NCBI GenBank assembly: GCA_937915455.1
Contig: CALDNN010000043.1
Location: 1-29,116 of the forward strand
Direction: 5' to 3'
DNA: 29,116 nt
From: Pelethousia sp002409725
GTDB lineage: Bacteria; Bacillota; Clostridia; Christensenellales; CAG-138
Translations under genes and position numbers: made by a program
In this document: positions 7,584 through 15,077 of the stretch, piece by piece
Layout: the number at the start of each line of letters is the position of its first letter
Numbering within the stretch: the stretch's first letter is position 1
The notes under the pieces: model-generated
The model's input: only the letters and a program-made list of their open reading frames with translations
Told to the model about the DNA's origin: nothing
Databases searched by the model: none

Positions 7584-8929
7584 CTGCTTCTATGAATGTA
7601 TTTCCCCTGGCCCGGGCGGATGAATTCGCCGCCCTCCACCACGAGCTCGCCGTTCACCAGCACGTCTCGCGCCCGGCCCTGCACGGCCAATCCCGCATAA
7701 GGGGAGTTATCACAATTATGTGCGTGATTCGTATCCGTAATGCGCCCTGTGTAGCTGGGATCCCATACCAACAGATCCGCCGCCTTACCCGCGGCGATCG
7801 CGCCGCGATCGGGCATGCCGAAGAGCCGGGCCGCGTTTGCGCTAAGTAGGGCCACCATGCGCTCAAGGGAGAGGCGGCCTTCACACACGCCATAGGTATA
7901 AATTAGCTGGCCTCGATGCTGCACGCCGGGCGCGCCATTGGGAATTTTTGAAAAGTCATCCTTGCCAAGCGCCTTTTGCGCCATGGTGAAGGAGCAATGA
8001 TCCGTGCCGAGGGTATCGATCTCGCCCTCGGCCAGGCCCTGCCAGAGGGCTTCGTTATCCCAGGATTTGCGCAGGGGCGGGCTCATTACGTATTTTGCCC
8101 CGTCCTCATCCTGATAGCGCTGGTCCGTAAGCAGCAGGTATTGCGGGCAGGTCTCTAAAAAGACCTTCTGGCCCCTGGCCCGGGCGCGGCGGGCTTCTTC
8201 CAAACCCTGGGCTGTGGAAAGGTGCACCACATAGGCGGGCGCGTGGGCCAACTGAGCGATTCGAAGGAAGCGGTTCACAGCCTCGGCCTCTACAGCCGCG
8301 GGCCGGGAGAGGGGATGGCCGTAGGGCGCAGTCAGGCCGCTTCCTTTAACCTGGCGTATCATTTGCAGCAGAACATCCCAATTTTCGCAATGCGCGCCCA
8401 CCAGCGCGCCCAGACGGGTGGCCTCCTGCAGGGCCTGGAAGATCTGCCCATCGTCCACCCTGAGCGCATCGTAGACCATGTATACTTTATAGGAAGTAAC
8501 GCCCTGCTCCGCCATAGCCGTCATTTCCCTGCGTACGCCCTCGTCCCAGCGGGCGATAGCCATGTGGAAGCCATAGTTGAAGCTGGAGCCGCGGGCCTTT
8601 TCGTGCCATTCCTCGAGCGCCCTTTGCAGGGAGCCATCCCGCGCTTGGGTAGCGAAATCCAGTACGGCGGTGGTGCCGCCCAGCACGGCTGCCCGGGAGC
8701 CGGTGATGAAATCATCCGCCGTAACGGCGCTGCCCGTATCCAAATCGAAATGGGTGTGAGTATCGATGAAGCCGGGCAGCACATAGCAGCCCTTGGCGTC
8801 GATTACCCGCGCATCCGGGGCTGCAAGGTTCTGCCCCAACTCGGTGATACGGTCGCCTTCGACTAAAACATCCAGCCGGGCGCGGCCATCTGCATTGACA
8901 ATGGTTCCGTTTTTGATGAGGGTACGCAT
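7568..8929 (-). CDS. hydA: Dihydropyrimidinase / D-hydantoinase family cyclic amidohydrolase
   Basis: The ATG at 8929 is chosen because GGGAGG lies seven bases upstream and the family N-terminus MRTLIKNGTIVNADG follows. Sequence 5' of this belongs to the leader. The 453-residue product has GFIDTHTHFDLD (His58, His60), the metal-bridging carboxylated Lys in TSYKVYMVYD (Lys148), GAHCEN (His180), VVHLST and GTDHCSF. These are all features of hydantoinases and dihydropyrimidinases. It hydrolyses a cyclic amide such as a hydantoin or dihydropyrimidine. Next to purine deaminases and xanthine dehydrogenase it is most like the HyuA-type hydantoinases of anaerobic purine and urate degradation clusters, but the substrate is inferred. 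A purine riboswitch with a terminator precedes it, and it heads the operon with the MocA-like gene. Confidence 0.9.
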   Translation of the reverse strand: MRTLIKNGTIVNADGRARLDVLVEGDRITELGQNLAAPDARVIDAKGCYVLPGFIDTHTHFDLDTGSAVTADDFITGSRAAVLGGTTAVLDFATQARDGSLQRALEEWHEKARGSSFNYGFHMAIARWDEGVRREMTAMAEQGVTSYKVYMVYDALRVDDGQIFQALQEATRLGALVGAHCENWDVLLQMIRQVKGSGLTAPYGHPLSRPAAVEAEAVNRFLRIAQLAHAPAYVVHLSTAQGLEEARRARARGQKVFLETCPQYLLLTDQRYQDEDGAKYVMSPPLRKSWDNEALWQGLAEGEIDTLGTDHCSFTMAQKALGKDDFSKIPNGAPGVQHRGQLIYTYGVCEGRLSLERMVALLSANAARLFGMPDRGAIAAGKAADLLVWDPSYTGRITDTNHAHNCDNSPYAGLAVQGRARDVLVNGELVVEGGEFIRPGQGKYIHRSRCAID

Positions 8930-8997
8930 GATCAAGCCTCCCGCAATATAATGAAAACATGAAGAGACGCTAACCGGCCATAAAAAACCGGGCAAAG

Positions 8998-9040
8998 AAA
9001 AAGAGCGGCCGCGTGGGGATATACCTCCACAGCGACGCTC
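8998..9040 (-). terminator. Riboswitch-controlled terminator before the hydantoinase gene
   Basis: On the minus strand GAGCG (at 9040-9036) pairs with CGCUC at the other end, around an internal loop and a strong GUGG-GG/CC-CCAC top stem, and is followed by a U5 tract (8998-9002). The first four bases (GAGC) are also the end of the riboswitch P1 3' strand. Confidence 0.75.
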
Positions 9041-9101
9041 ATAGTGGACCGATAGGCGGCCCGTAGAAACATTCGCGCCATACCCGCGAACCTATATGAG
9101 C
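9037..9101 (-). promoter_or_regulatory. Purine (guanine-type) riboswitch aptamer, hydantoinase leader
   Basis: Read on the minus strand this 65-base region folds as the purine riboswitch three-way junction. P1 is GCUCAUA/UAUGAGC, J1/2 is UAG, P2 is a 7-bp stem with a GGUAUGG loop, and J2/3 is GUUUCUAC. P3 is GGGCCG/CGGUCC with a CCUAU loop, and J3/1 reads AC. The ligand-contacting bases equivalent to U22, U47, U51 and C74 are all present, and C74 indicates guanine-type rather than adenine-type recognition. L2 keeps the two G's and L3 the two C's needed for loop-loop pairs, but L3 is 5 bases instead of 7. The P1 3' strand overlaps the terminator stem, so ligand binding is predicted to turn the operon on. 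Confidence 0.88.
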
Positions 9102-9118
9102 CTTCAGAATCTATTTAT

Positions 9119-9147
9119 AGATTAGCACTTTTATCCCCGCTTTGCAA
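9119..9147 (-). promoter_or_regulatory. Promoter for the riboswitch-hydantoinase operon
   Basis: On the minus strand TTGCAA (9142-9147) and TAATCT (9119-9124) are separated by exactly 17 bases. Transcription would start about ten bases before the aptamer. Confidence 0.6.
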
Positions 9148-9207
9148 GAATATCCGGTATCCTCAAAAAAACATAACGATTCCGTTAAATTATTTGCGCA
9201 CGGGGGG

Positions 9208-9236
9208 TTACGGAACGTGAAGGCATATGTTATACT
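9208..9236 (+). promoter_or_regulatory. Possible promoter for the adenine deaminase-xdh operon
   Basis: TATACT at 9231-9236 is a good -10. TTACGG at 9208-9213, 17 bases upstream, is a weak -35. It faces away from the hydantoinase promoter. Confidence 0.45.
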
Positions 9237-9400
9237 ACAGGATAATAAAGAAGGCTAAAAAAGTTTGCCCAACACTAACATATTTTTGCGAATTATTTAA
9301 CAACCCAGAACGAATGAAACCGCCAAGCTGAGCGGGCTAACGGATAAGACGAGCGCAAGCGCGGTCGCGATAATGAAAAAGAAAGAGGGGGGCACAGGCC
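9237..9400 (+). other. Long leader before adenine deaminase
   Basis: About 160 bases separate the candidate promoter from the adenine deaminase start. I see a small GCGC-AA-GCGC hairpin near 9354-9363 and GAAAGAGGGGGG as the ribosome binding site. I could not match the leader to a riboswitch class. Confidence 0.35.
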
Positions 9401-11092
9401 ATGAAACAACACGAGCTGATCCACGCGGCCCTCACGGGGGAGGCCACACTGGCCATCAAAAACGCGAATGTGGTAAACGTGTTCACCGGCGAGATTATTC
9501 GGGCCGATGTAGCGCTCTATGAAGATACCATCATCGGCGTAGGCAGCTACAGCTGCAAAAACGAGATCGACGCATGCGGCGCGTACCTCTGTCCCGGCTT
9601 TATCGACGCGCATGTGCACATCGAATCCTCCATGGTGATTCCGGAAAGCTTTGCCCGGGTCATCATGCCGCACGGCACGACCACCATCATCGCAGACCCG
9701 CACGAGATCGCCAACGTATCCGGCGTGGCCGGCATCCGGGCCATGTATAAGCTCACGGACGATCTACCGCTGCGGGTTTTGTTTATGATGCCCAGTTGCG
9801 TGCCGGCTACGCCCTTTGAGCACAGCGGCGCGGAGCTGGTGGCCGAGGATATGGAGCAATTCCTGCGCAAGAGCCGCATATTGGGTCTGGGCGAGGTGAT
9901 GGATTACGTATCCACCATCAGCGGCAAGCGGGAGATGATGGATAAGCTGCGCCTCTTCGACGGCAGGCCGGTGGATGGCCACGCGCCCCTGCTTAACGGC
10001 ATGGAGCTCAACGCCTACCGGGTGGCCGGCCCTTCCACGGATCACGAGTGTTCCAACTATGAAGAAGTGCTGGAGAAGCTGCGCACGGGCATGCGCATCC
10101 TCATCCGGGTCGGCTCCGCCGCCAATGGCATCGATGAGCTTTTAACCAGGATCGTGCGAAACAAGCTGCCCACGGATAATATGATGTTCTGCACGGACGA
10201 TAAGCATCTGGAGAACATCCGCGCAGAAGGGCATATCAACTGCATCGCCAAACTGGCCGTGGCCTGCGGCCTGGCGCCGGTGGAGGCCGTGCGCATGGCC
10301 AGCTACAACGCCGCCCGGGCCTACGGCCTCAAAAACGTTGGCGCCATCGCTCCGGGCTATAAAGGGGATATGGTCCTCTTTGAAGACCTCAAGGATTTTA
10401 AGGCCCTTAAGGTCTTCACCCGCTTTGGCAAGCCTTACGACCCCGATTTCGTGATGAACGCGCCCATCCTGCCCCCGGCCGTCTACAACAGCGTGCGCAT
10501 CGGCCGCCTCAATGCGGACGATTTGCGCCTGCCGGCCAAGGAGACCATGCCCGTGATCGGCCTCATCGAGGGCCAGTTGGTCACCAAGCGGCTGGATCGC
10601 CAGGTGCGGCGCGATGCGCAGGGCTGCTTCCTGCCGGATGAAAACCTCGCCAAGCTTGCCGTGATCGAGCGGCACCACAGCACGGGCAACATCGGCCTGG
10701 GCATTGTGGAAGGGCTACACATTAAAAACGGGGCCCTGGCTTCCACCGTGGCGCACGATAGCCACAACCTGGTGGTGGCGGGCGATAACGACCGGGATAT
10801 GCTGATGGCCGTGGAGGCGCTCAAGGAATGCGGTGGCGGCTATTGCGTGGTGAGCCGGGGCATCGTGCTGGCCCGGCTACCCCTGCCCATCGCGGGCTTG
10901 ATGTCCGATGCGCCTATCGAGGATGTGCTGGAGCGCCAGCAGGCCCTCTTAAGCGCCGCGGCCAGCATCGGCTGTGGCGGCCAGAGCGACCCGTTGGTGA
11001 CCCTTAGCTTCCTGGCCCTGCCCGTGATCCCGGATATCCGCCTCACGGACGAGGGGCTTTTCGACGTAACGACCATGAGCTTTATCAAATAG
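9401..11092 (+). CDS. ade: Adenine deaminase
   Basis: At 563 residues this fits bacterial adenine deaminase (Ade/AdeC family), which converts adenine to hypoxanthine and ammonia. Visible signatures are PGFIDAHVHIESSMV near 65-79 (metal-binding His71 and His73, and the Glu of the binuclear site), HGTTTIIADPHEIANVSG near 91-108, the long DGHAPLLNGMELNAY segment and CTDDKH near 263-268. The C-terminal domain has HHSTGNIGLGIV and VAHDSHNLVVAG, both typical of the family. GAGGGGGG precedes the ATG. It is the first gene of the plus-strand operon and ends 13 bases before xdhA. Its product hypoxanthine is a substrate of xanthine dehydrogenase, so the order matches the pathway. Confidence 0.95.
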   Translation: MKQHELIHAALTGEATLAIKNANVVNVFTGEIIRADVALYEDTIIGVGSYSCKNEIDACGAYLCPGFIDAHVHIESSMVIPESFARVIMPHGTTTIIADPHEIANVSGVAGIRAMYKLTDDLPLRVLFMMPSCVPATPFEHSGAELVAEDMEQFLRKSRILGLGEVMDYVSTISGKREMMDKLRLFDGRPVDGHAPLLNGMELNAYRVAGPSTDHECSNYEEVLEKLRTGMRILIRVGSAANGIDELLTRIVRNKLPTDNMMFCTDDKHLENIRAEGHINCIAKLAVACGLAPVEAVRMASYNAARAYGLKNVGAIAPGYKGDMVLFEDLKDFKALKVFTRFGKPYDPDFVMNAPILPPAVYNSVRIGRLNADDLRLPAKETMPVIGLIEGQLVTKRLDRQVRRDAQGCFLPDENLAKLAVIERHHSTGNIGLGIVEGLHIKNGALASTVAHDSHNLVVAGDNDRDMLMAVEALKECGGGYCVVSRGIVLARLPLPIAGLMSDAPIEDVLERQQALLSAAASIGCGGQSDPLVTLSFLALPVIPDIRLTDEGLFDVTTMSFIK

Positions 11093-11105
11093 GAGGAGAT
11101 ATCAC

Positions 11106-13388
11106 ATGAATATTGGCAAAAGCGTTCAGCGCGTGGACGCCCTGGATAAGGTGACGGGCCGCGCCAAATATACGGACGACCTGGCTGATAAGAGCGCGCT
11201 GATCGCCAAGATCGTCCATTCCACCATCGCCCATGGCCGGGTGCTCTCCGTTGATACTTCCGAGGCGGAAAAGATCGAGGGCGTGGTAAAGATCGTTACC
11301 TGCTTCGATGTACCGCAGTATAGATTCCCCACAGCCGGCCACCCCTGGAGCACCGACCCGGCCCATCAGGATGTGGCGGATCGGCTTTTGCTCACCAGCA
11401 AGGTTTGCTTCTATGGGGACGACGTTGCCGCCGTTGTGGCGGAAAACGAGGTCGCCGCCATGCAGGCCGTGCGGGCCGTTAAGGTAGAATATGAAGAATA
11501 CCCCGTGGTGCTGGATGTGCAAAAGGCCATGGAGCCGGATGCGCCCCAGATCCACGAGGATTATCCGGGGAATATCCTCAAGCACACGCAAATCCGCAAG
11601 GGCAATTATGAAGAAGCCATCAAGGAGCCGGGCCTGATCAAGGTAGAGGGCTGGTACGATACCCCCGTGGTGCAGCATTGCCACATTGAGAATAATATCA
11701 CCTACGCCTACCAGGAGGGCAAACGGCTCACGGTGGTCGCCTCCACCCAGATCCCCCACATCGTACGCCGGGTGATCGGCCAGGCCTTGGGTATCCCCTG
11801 GGGGGATGTGCGGCTGATCAAGCCCTATATCGGCGGCGGCTTTGGCAACAAGCAGGACGCCCTCTACGAACCCCTTTGCGCCTATCTTTGCACGGCTGTG
11901 GGAGGGAGGCTTGTCAAGCTCGACGTTACACGCGAGGAGACCTTCGTGTGCAACCGTACGCGCCACGCCATCCAAACGCACATCATCAGCTGGCTCAGGC
12001 CGGATGGCTCCTTTGCCGCCCGCAAGATCGAGTGCTTCTCCAACCAGGGGGCCTATACTTCCCACGGCCACGGCGTGGTGGCCAAGGGCATGGGCGCTTT
12101 CCCGCAGCTCTACCCTTGCCCCAATGTGGAGGGGGATGCTTACAGCGTATTCACCAACCTGCCCTCCGCCGGGGCTATGCGTGGCTACGGCATACCCCAG
12201 GCCATGTTCGCCGGGGAGAGCCACATCGACGACGTGGCCCGGGCCATGGGCGTTACGCCAGAAGCCTTCCGCAGAAGCCACATGATGCCCGTGGGCTACG
12301 TGGATGCTTTCAGCAAAAACGAGCTTTATGACGACAGCCTCAACCAATGCATTGACAAGGGCAAGGCCTGCATCGATTACGACCGCAAGCTGGCCGAATA
12401 CGCAAACCAAACCGGCCCGGTGCGCAGGGGCGTGGGTATGGCCATCTTCTGGTATAATACCGCCGTGTGGCCCATCAGTTTGGAGAGCAGCTCCTGCCGC
12501 ATGGTGCTAAACCAGGATGGCTCCATCCAGCTGCAAATGGGCGAGACCGAGATCGGCCAGGGCGCGGACACCGCCTTTGCCCAGATGGCTTCCGATACCC
12601 TGGGCATACCCTTTGAGCAGGTACATGTCATCTCCACGCAGGATACGGATATCACCCCCTTCGGTACGGGCGCGTATGCCTCCCGCCAAACCTACGTGGG
12701 CGGCTTTGCCATTCGCCAAACCGCGCTGATGATGAAGGAGCGCATCCTCAAATACGCCACCGAACTCACCCGCGTGGCCCCTTACGACCTTGATTTGGTG
12801 GACGGGGTCATCCTGCGCAAAACGGATGGCCGCAAGCTGATGAAGCTGGGGGAACTGGCCACCGAGGCCCTTTACAGCCATACCCACAGCGAGCATATCA
12901 CAGCCGAGAGCACCTACCAGATCAAGAACAACGCCTATTCCTTTGGCTGCAGCTTTGCGGAGGTGGAGGTGGATATCCCCCTTTGCAAGGTGAAGCTGCT
13001 CAATATGGTTAACGTACACGATTGTGGCCGCCTCATCAACCCGGCCCTGGCGGAAGCGCAGGTGCACGGCGGCATGAGCATGGCCATCGGCTACGGCCTT
13101 TCCGAGCAGCTGCTCTTCGATGAAAAGACCGGCAAGCCCCTCAACAATAACCTCCTGGATTATAAGATTTCCACAACCATGGATCACCCGGATCTCGTGG
13201 GCCGCTTTGTGGAAAACTATGAGCCGACCAGCGCCTACGGCACCAAATCCCTGGGCGAGCCGCCTACCTGCTCCGGCGCGCCGGCCATCCGCAACGCTAT
13301 CCTCAACGCCACGGGCGTAGCCATCGACCGCGCGCCCATCACGCCCCACGTCCTCTTTGCCAGGTTCAAAGAGGAAGGGCTTATATAA
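11106..13388 (+). CDS. xdhA: Xanthine dehydrogenase, molybdenum-binding subunit
   Basis: The 760-residue protein is the large molybdopterin subunit of a three-subunit xanthine dehydrogenase-type hydroxylase. It begins with the N-terminal GKSVQRVDALDKVTGRAKYTDD typical of the family. GGGFGNKQ near 243-250 and MGETEIGQGADT near 478-489 contact the pterin and Mo centre. SLGEPPTCSGAPA contains the conserved catalytic Glu near residue 718. It oxidises hypoxanthine to xanthine and xanthine to urate using water, passing electrons to the FeS and FAD subunits. A selenium-dependent form is possible but cannot be judged here. AGGAGGAG lies before the ATG, 13 bases after adenine deaminase, so it belongs to the same operon. 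Confidence 0.94.
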   Translation: MNIGKSVQRVDALDKVTGRAKYTDDLADKSALIAKIVHSTIAHGRVLSVDTSEAEKIEGVVKIVTCFDVPQYRFPTAGHPWSTDPAHQDVADRLLLTSKVCFYGDDVAAVVAENEVAAMQAVRAVKVEYEEYPVVLDVQKAMEPDAPQIHEDYPGNILKHTQIRKGNYEEAIKEPGLIKVEGWYDTPVVQHCHIENNITYAYQEGKRLTVVASTQIPHIVRRVIGQALGIPWGDVRLIKPYIGGGFGNKQDALYEPLCAYLCTAVGGRLVKLDVTREETFVCNRTRHAIQTHIISWLRPDGSFAARKIECFSNQGAYTSHGHGVVAKGMGAFPQLYPCPNVEGDAYSVFTNLPSAGAMRGYGIPQAMFAGESHIDDVARAMGVTPEAFRRSHMMPVGYVDAFSKNELYDDSLNQCIDKGKACIDYDRKLAEYANQTGPVRRGVGMAIFWYNTAVWPISLESSSCRMVLNQDGSIQLQMGETEIGQGADTAFAQMASDTLGIPFEQVHVISTQDTDITPFGTGAYASRQTYVGGFAIRQTALMMKERILKYATELTRVAPYDLDLVDGVILRKTDGRKLMKLGELATEALYSHTHSEHITAESTYQIKNNAYSFGCSFAEVEVDIPLCKVKLLNMVNVHDCGRLINPALAEAQVHGGMSMAIGYGLSEQLLFDEKTGKPLNNNLLDYKISTTMDHPDLVGRFVENYEPTSAYGTKSLGEPPTCSGAPAIRNAILNATGVAIDRAPITPHVLFARFKEEGLI

Positions 13389-13401
13389 GGAGGGACGCCC
13401 T

Positions 13402-14283
13402 ATGTATGATATAAAAGCACTTTATGAAGCGGCCGACGTACGGCAGGCCATCGGCCTGCTGCAAGAGCATCCGGCGGCGAAGATCATCGCCGGCGGCAGC
13501 GACGTGCTGGTGCAGATGCGCGAGGGCAAACTGGCCGGGGCCGAGCTGGTGAGCATCTATGGCATCGACGAGCTGCGCGGCATCACGCTGCTGGAGGATG
13601 GAACCATCCGCATCGGCTCGTTGACCAGCTTTTCCCACATCGCCAGGCATCCCATCATCAACGAGCACATCGCCGTGCTGGGCGAGGCTGTGGATATGGT
13701 GGGCGGCCCGCAGGTGCGCAACATCGGTACCATCGGCGGCAACACCTGCAACGGCGTGACCAGCGCAGATTCCGGCTCTACCCTAGTGGCCTACGACGCG
13801 GTGATGGAAGTTGAGGGCCCGGCCGGCCAGCGGCTGATCCCCATCCGCGAATGGTATGTGGGCGCGGGCAGGGTGAGCCTTCAGCCCGGCGAAATTCAAA
13901 CCGCCATCCGCATCCCCAAGGAAAGCTATGAGGGCTACAAGGGCCACTATATCAAATACGCCATGCGCAACGCCATGGATATCGCCACCTTGGGCTGCTC
14001 GGCCAACGTGAAGCTTTCGGCGGATAAGAAAACCATCGAGAACGCGCGCCTAGCCTATGGCGTGGCCGGGCCGGTGCCCATGCGGGCTCCCTCGGCGGAG
14101 GCCGCCGTAAAGGGCCAGGCCGTTTCGGAAGCGGTCATCGAGGCCTTTGCCAAGGCCGTGGAGCAGGACGTGAAGCCCCGCGATAGCTGGCGGGCCAGCA
14201 AGGCCTTCCGCCTGCATCTGGCCGGGGAGCTAGCCAGGCGAGCGCTGCGCGAGGCCATCCGTTTGAGTGGAGGTGAATTCTAA
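13402..14283 (+). CDS. xdhB: Xanthine dehydrogenase, FAD-binding subunit
   Basis: The ATG at 13402 is supported by AAGGAGGG at 13387-13394 and gives 293 residues; an in-frame upstream start would lie inside xdhA. The N-terminal MYDIKALYEAADVRQAIGLL leads into AKIIAGGSDVLVQMREGK (FAD pyrophosphate loop, near 27-44) and GGPQVRNIGTIGGNTCNGV near 101-119. These are the two FAD-binding signatures of the CO dehydrogenase/xanthine dehydrogenase medium subunit. The C-terminal domain with YGVAGPVPMRAPSAE is also typical. It accepts electrons from the FeS subunit. The gene lies 13 bases after xdhA, and its stop codon overlaps the start of the FeS subunit by one base (TAATG). Confidence 0.94.
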   Translation: MYDIKALYEAADVRQAIGLLQEHPAAKIIAGGSDVLVQMREGKLAGAELVSIYGIDELRGITLLEDGTIRIGSLTSFSHIARHPIINEHIAVLGEAVDMVGGPQVRNIGTIGGNTCNGVTSADSGSTLVAYDAVMEVEGPAGQRLIPIREWYVGAGRVSLQPGEIQTAIRIPKESYEGYKGHYIKYAMRNAMDIATLGCSANVKLSADKKTIENARLAYGVAGPVPMRAPSAEAAVKGQAVSEAVIEAFAKAVEQDVKPRDSWRASKAFRLHLAGELARRALREAIRLSGGEF

Positions 14284-14777
14284 TGCATGAAACGCAATAT
14301 AAGCTCGTCAGATGCACGCTCAACGGCAAACGCGTGGAAACGATGGTGGATGTGCGCGCCTCCCTCACGGATATGCTGCGCAACGATTACCGCATGACCT
14401 CGGTGAAAAAGGGCTGTGAGGTGGGCGAGTGCGGCGCGTGCAACGTGCTGATCGACGGCGAATGCTTCAACAGCTGCATCTACTTGGCTGTTTGGGCGGA
14501 TGGCAAGAACATCCGTACGCTGGAGGGCCTCCTGGGGCCGGATGGTGAGCTTTCGGATATCCAGCAGGCATTTATCGATGAGACCGCCGTGCAATGCGGC
14601 TTCTGCACGCCGGGCTTTATTATGACGGCTGTGGAGATATTGGAATCCGGCAAGGAATACACCCGCGATGAGTTGCGTAAGCTGCTTTCGGGCCACCTCT
14701 GCCGTTGCACGGGCTATGAGAACATTCTCAACGCCGTGGAAAAAACCATGAAAAAGCGCCTGGTCGCCAAGGGCTAA
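14283..14777 (+). CDS. xdhC: Xanthine dehydrogenase, [2Fe-2S] subunit
   Basis: This 164-residue small subunit carries two [2Fe-2S] clusters. The plant-ferredoxin type N-terminal cluster uses Cys45, Cys50, Cys53 and Cys65, spaced x4, x2 and x11. The all-helical C-terminal domain binds the second cluster through Cys105, Cys108, Cys140 and Cys142, seen in QCGFCTPGF and GHLCRCTGYENI. All eight ligands are present, so the subunit should be functional. It carries electrons from the Mo centre to FAD. The ATG overlaps the xdhB stop as TAATG, and the gene ends the ade-xdhABC operon, with terminator hairpins following. Confidence 0.95.
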   Translation: MHETQYKLVRCTLNGKRVETMVDVRASLTDMLRNDYRMTSVKKGCEVGECGACNVLIDGECFNSCIYLAVWADGKNIRTLEGLLGPDGELSDIQQAFIDETAVQCGFCTPGFIMTAVEILESGKEYTRDELRKLLSGHLCRCTGYENILNAVEKTMKKRLVAKG

Positions 14778-14799
14778 GGCAATAGCGATAAACGCAAAA

Positions 14800-14823
14800 A
14801 CGGCCCGGTTTTTACCGGGCCGT
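14800..14823 (+). terminator. 10-bp hairpin after xdhC
   Basis: ACGGCCCGGT and ACCGGGCCGT form a perfect 10-bp stem with a TTTT loop. No T-run follows directly. A very similar stem recurs at 15021-15043 on the far side of the palindromic element. Confidence 0.55.
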
Positions 14824-14828
14824 CAGCG

Positions 14829-15014
14829 TGTCAAAAAAGTGGCGCAGCCACTTTTTTGAGTTTCCATGAAACAACTGCTCGTACCTCGCGGTCGTTGTTT
14901 CATGCAGAGAAAGCATTGGCAAGCAAGGCTTTTCGCTCGCGGCGTACACGCCGCCGCTCACGATTAGAACCTCCGGGGGCTACGGCCCCCGAACCCCTAA
15001 GGACTTTTTTGACA
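14829..15014 (+). repeat. Nested-palindrome element, copy A, with 12-bp terminal inverted repeats
   Basis: TGTCAAAAAAGT at 14829-14840 is repeated inverted as ACTTTTTTGACA at 15003-15014, giving perfect 12-bp ends on a 186-base element. Inside are successive hairpins. The first has a 13-bp stem at 14831-14859 and is itself a good terminator with a T6 run. The second has an 11-bp stem, CATGAAACAAC with GTTGTTTCATG. A GGCGT/ACGCC hairpin follows, and a CGGGGGC/GCCCCCG hairpin lies near 14976-14993. No coding sequence is visible. A related copy in opposite orientation lies at about 20775-21017. This accounts for most of the 300 bases between xdhC and the virion module. Confidence 0.7.
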
Positions 15015-15020
15015 GCCTGC

Positions 15021-15049
15021 GGCCCGGTTTTCTTCACCGGGCCATTTTT
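15021..15049 (+). terminator. Second GGCCCGGT hairpin with T-run
   Basis: GGCCCGGT (15021-15028) pairs with ACCGGGCC (15036-15043) and is followed by ATTTTT. It lies between the plus-strand xdh operon and the convergent minus-strand virion operon, and nearly repeats the hairpin at 14800-14823. Confidence 0.65.
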
Positions 15050-15077
15050 CTATTGTTGGCGTCTGTTGGCGTTGGGA

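Noticed and set aside
9237..9400. A third purine riboswitch before adenine deaminase
   Set aside because: I looked for the UUUCUAC core and P1/P2/P3 pairing on the plus strand and found neither.
11085..12410. Long minus-strand open frame (441 residues) opposite xdhA
   Set aside because: It is a GC-bias shadow of the well-supported xdhA frame; the translation has no family features and no ribosome binding site.
12507..13349. Minus-strand open frame of 280 residues opposite the 3' half of xdhA
   Set aside because: Same cause: antisense to conserved xdhA motifs, with low-complexity Gly/His/Val composition.
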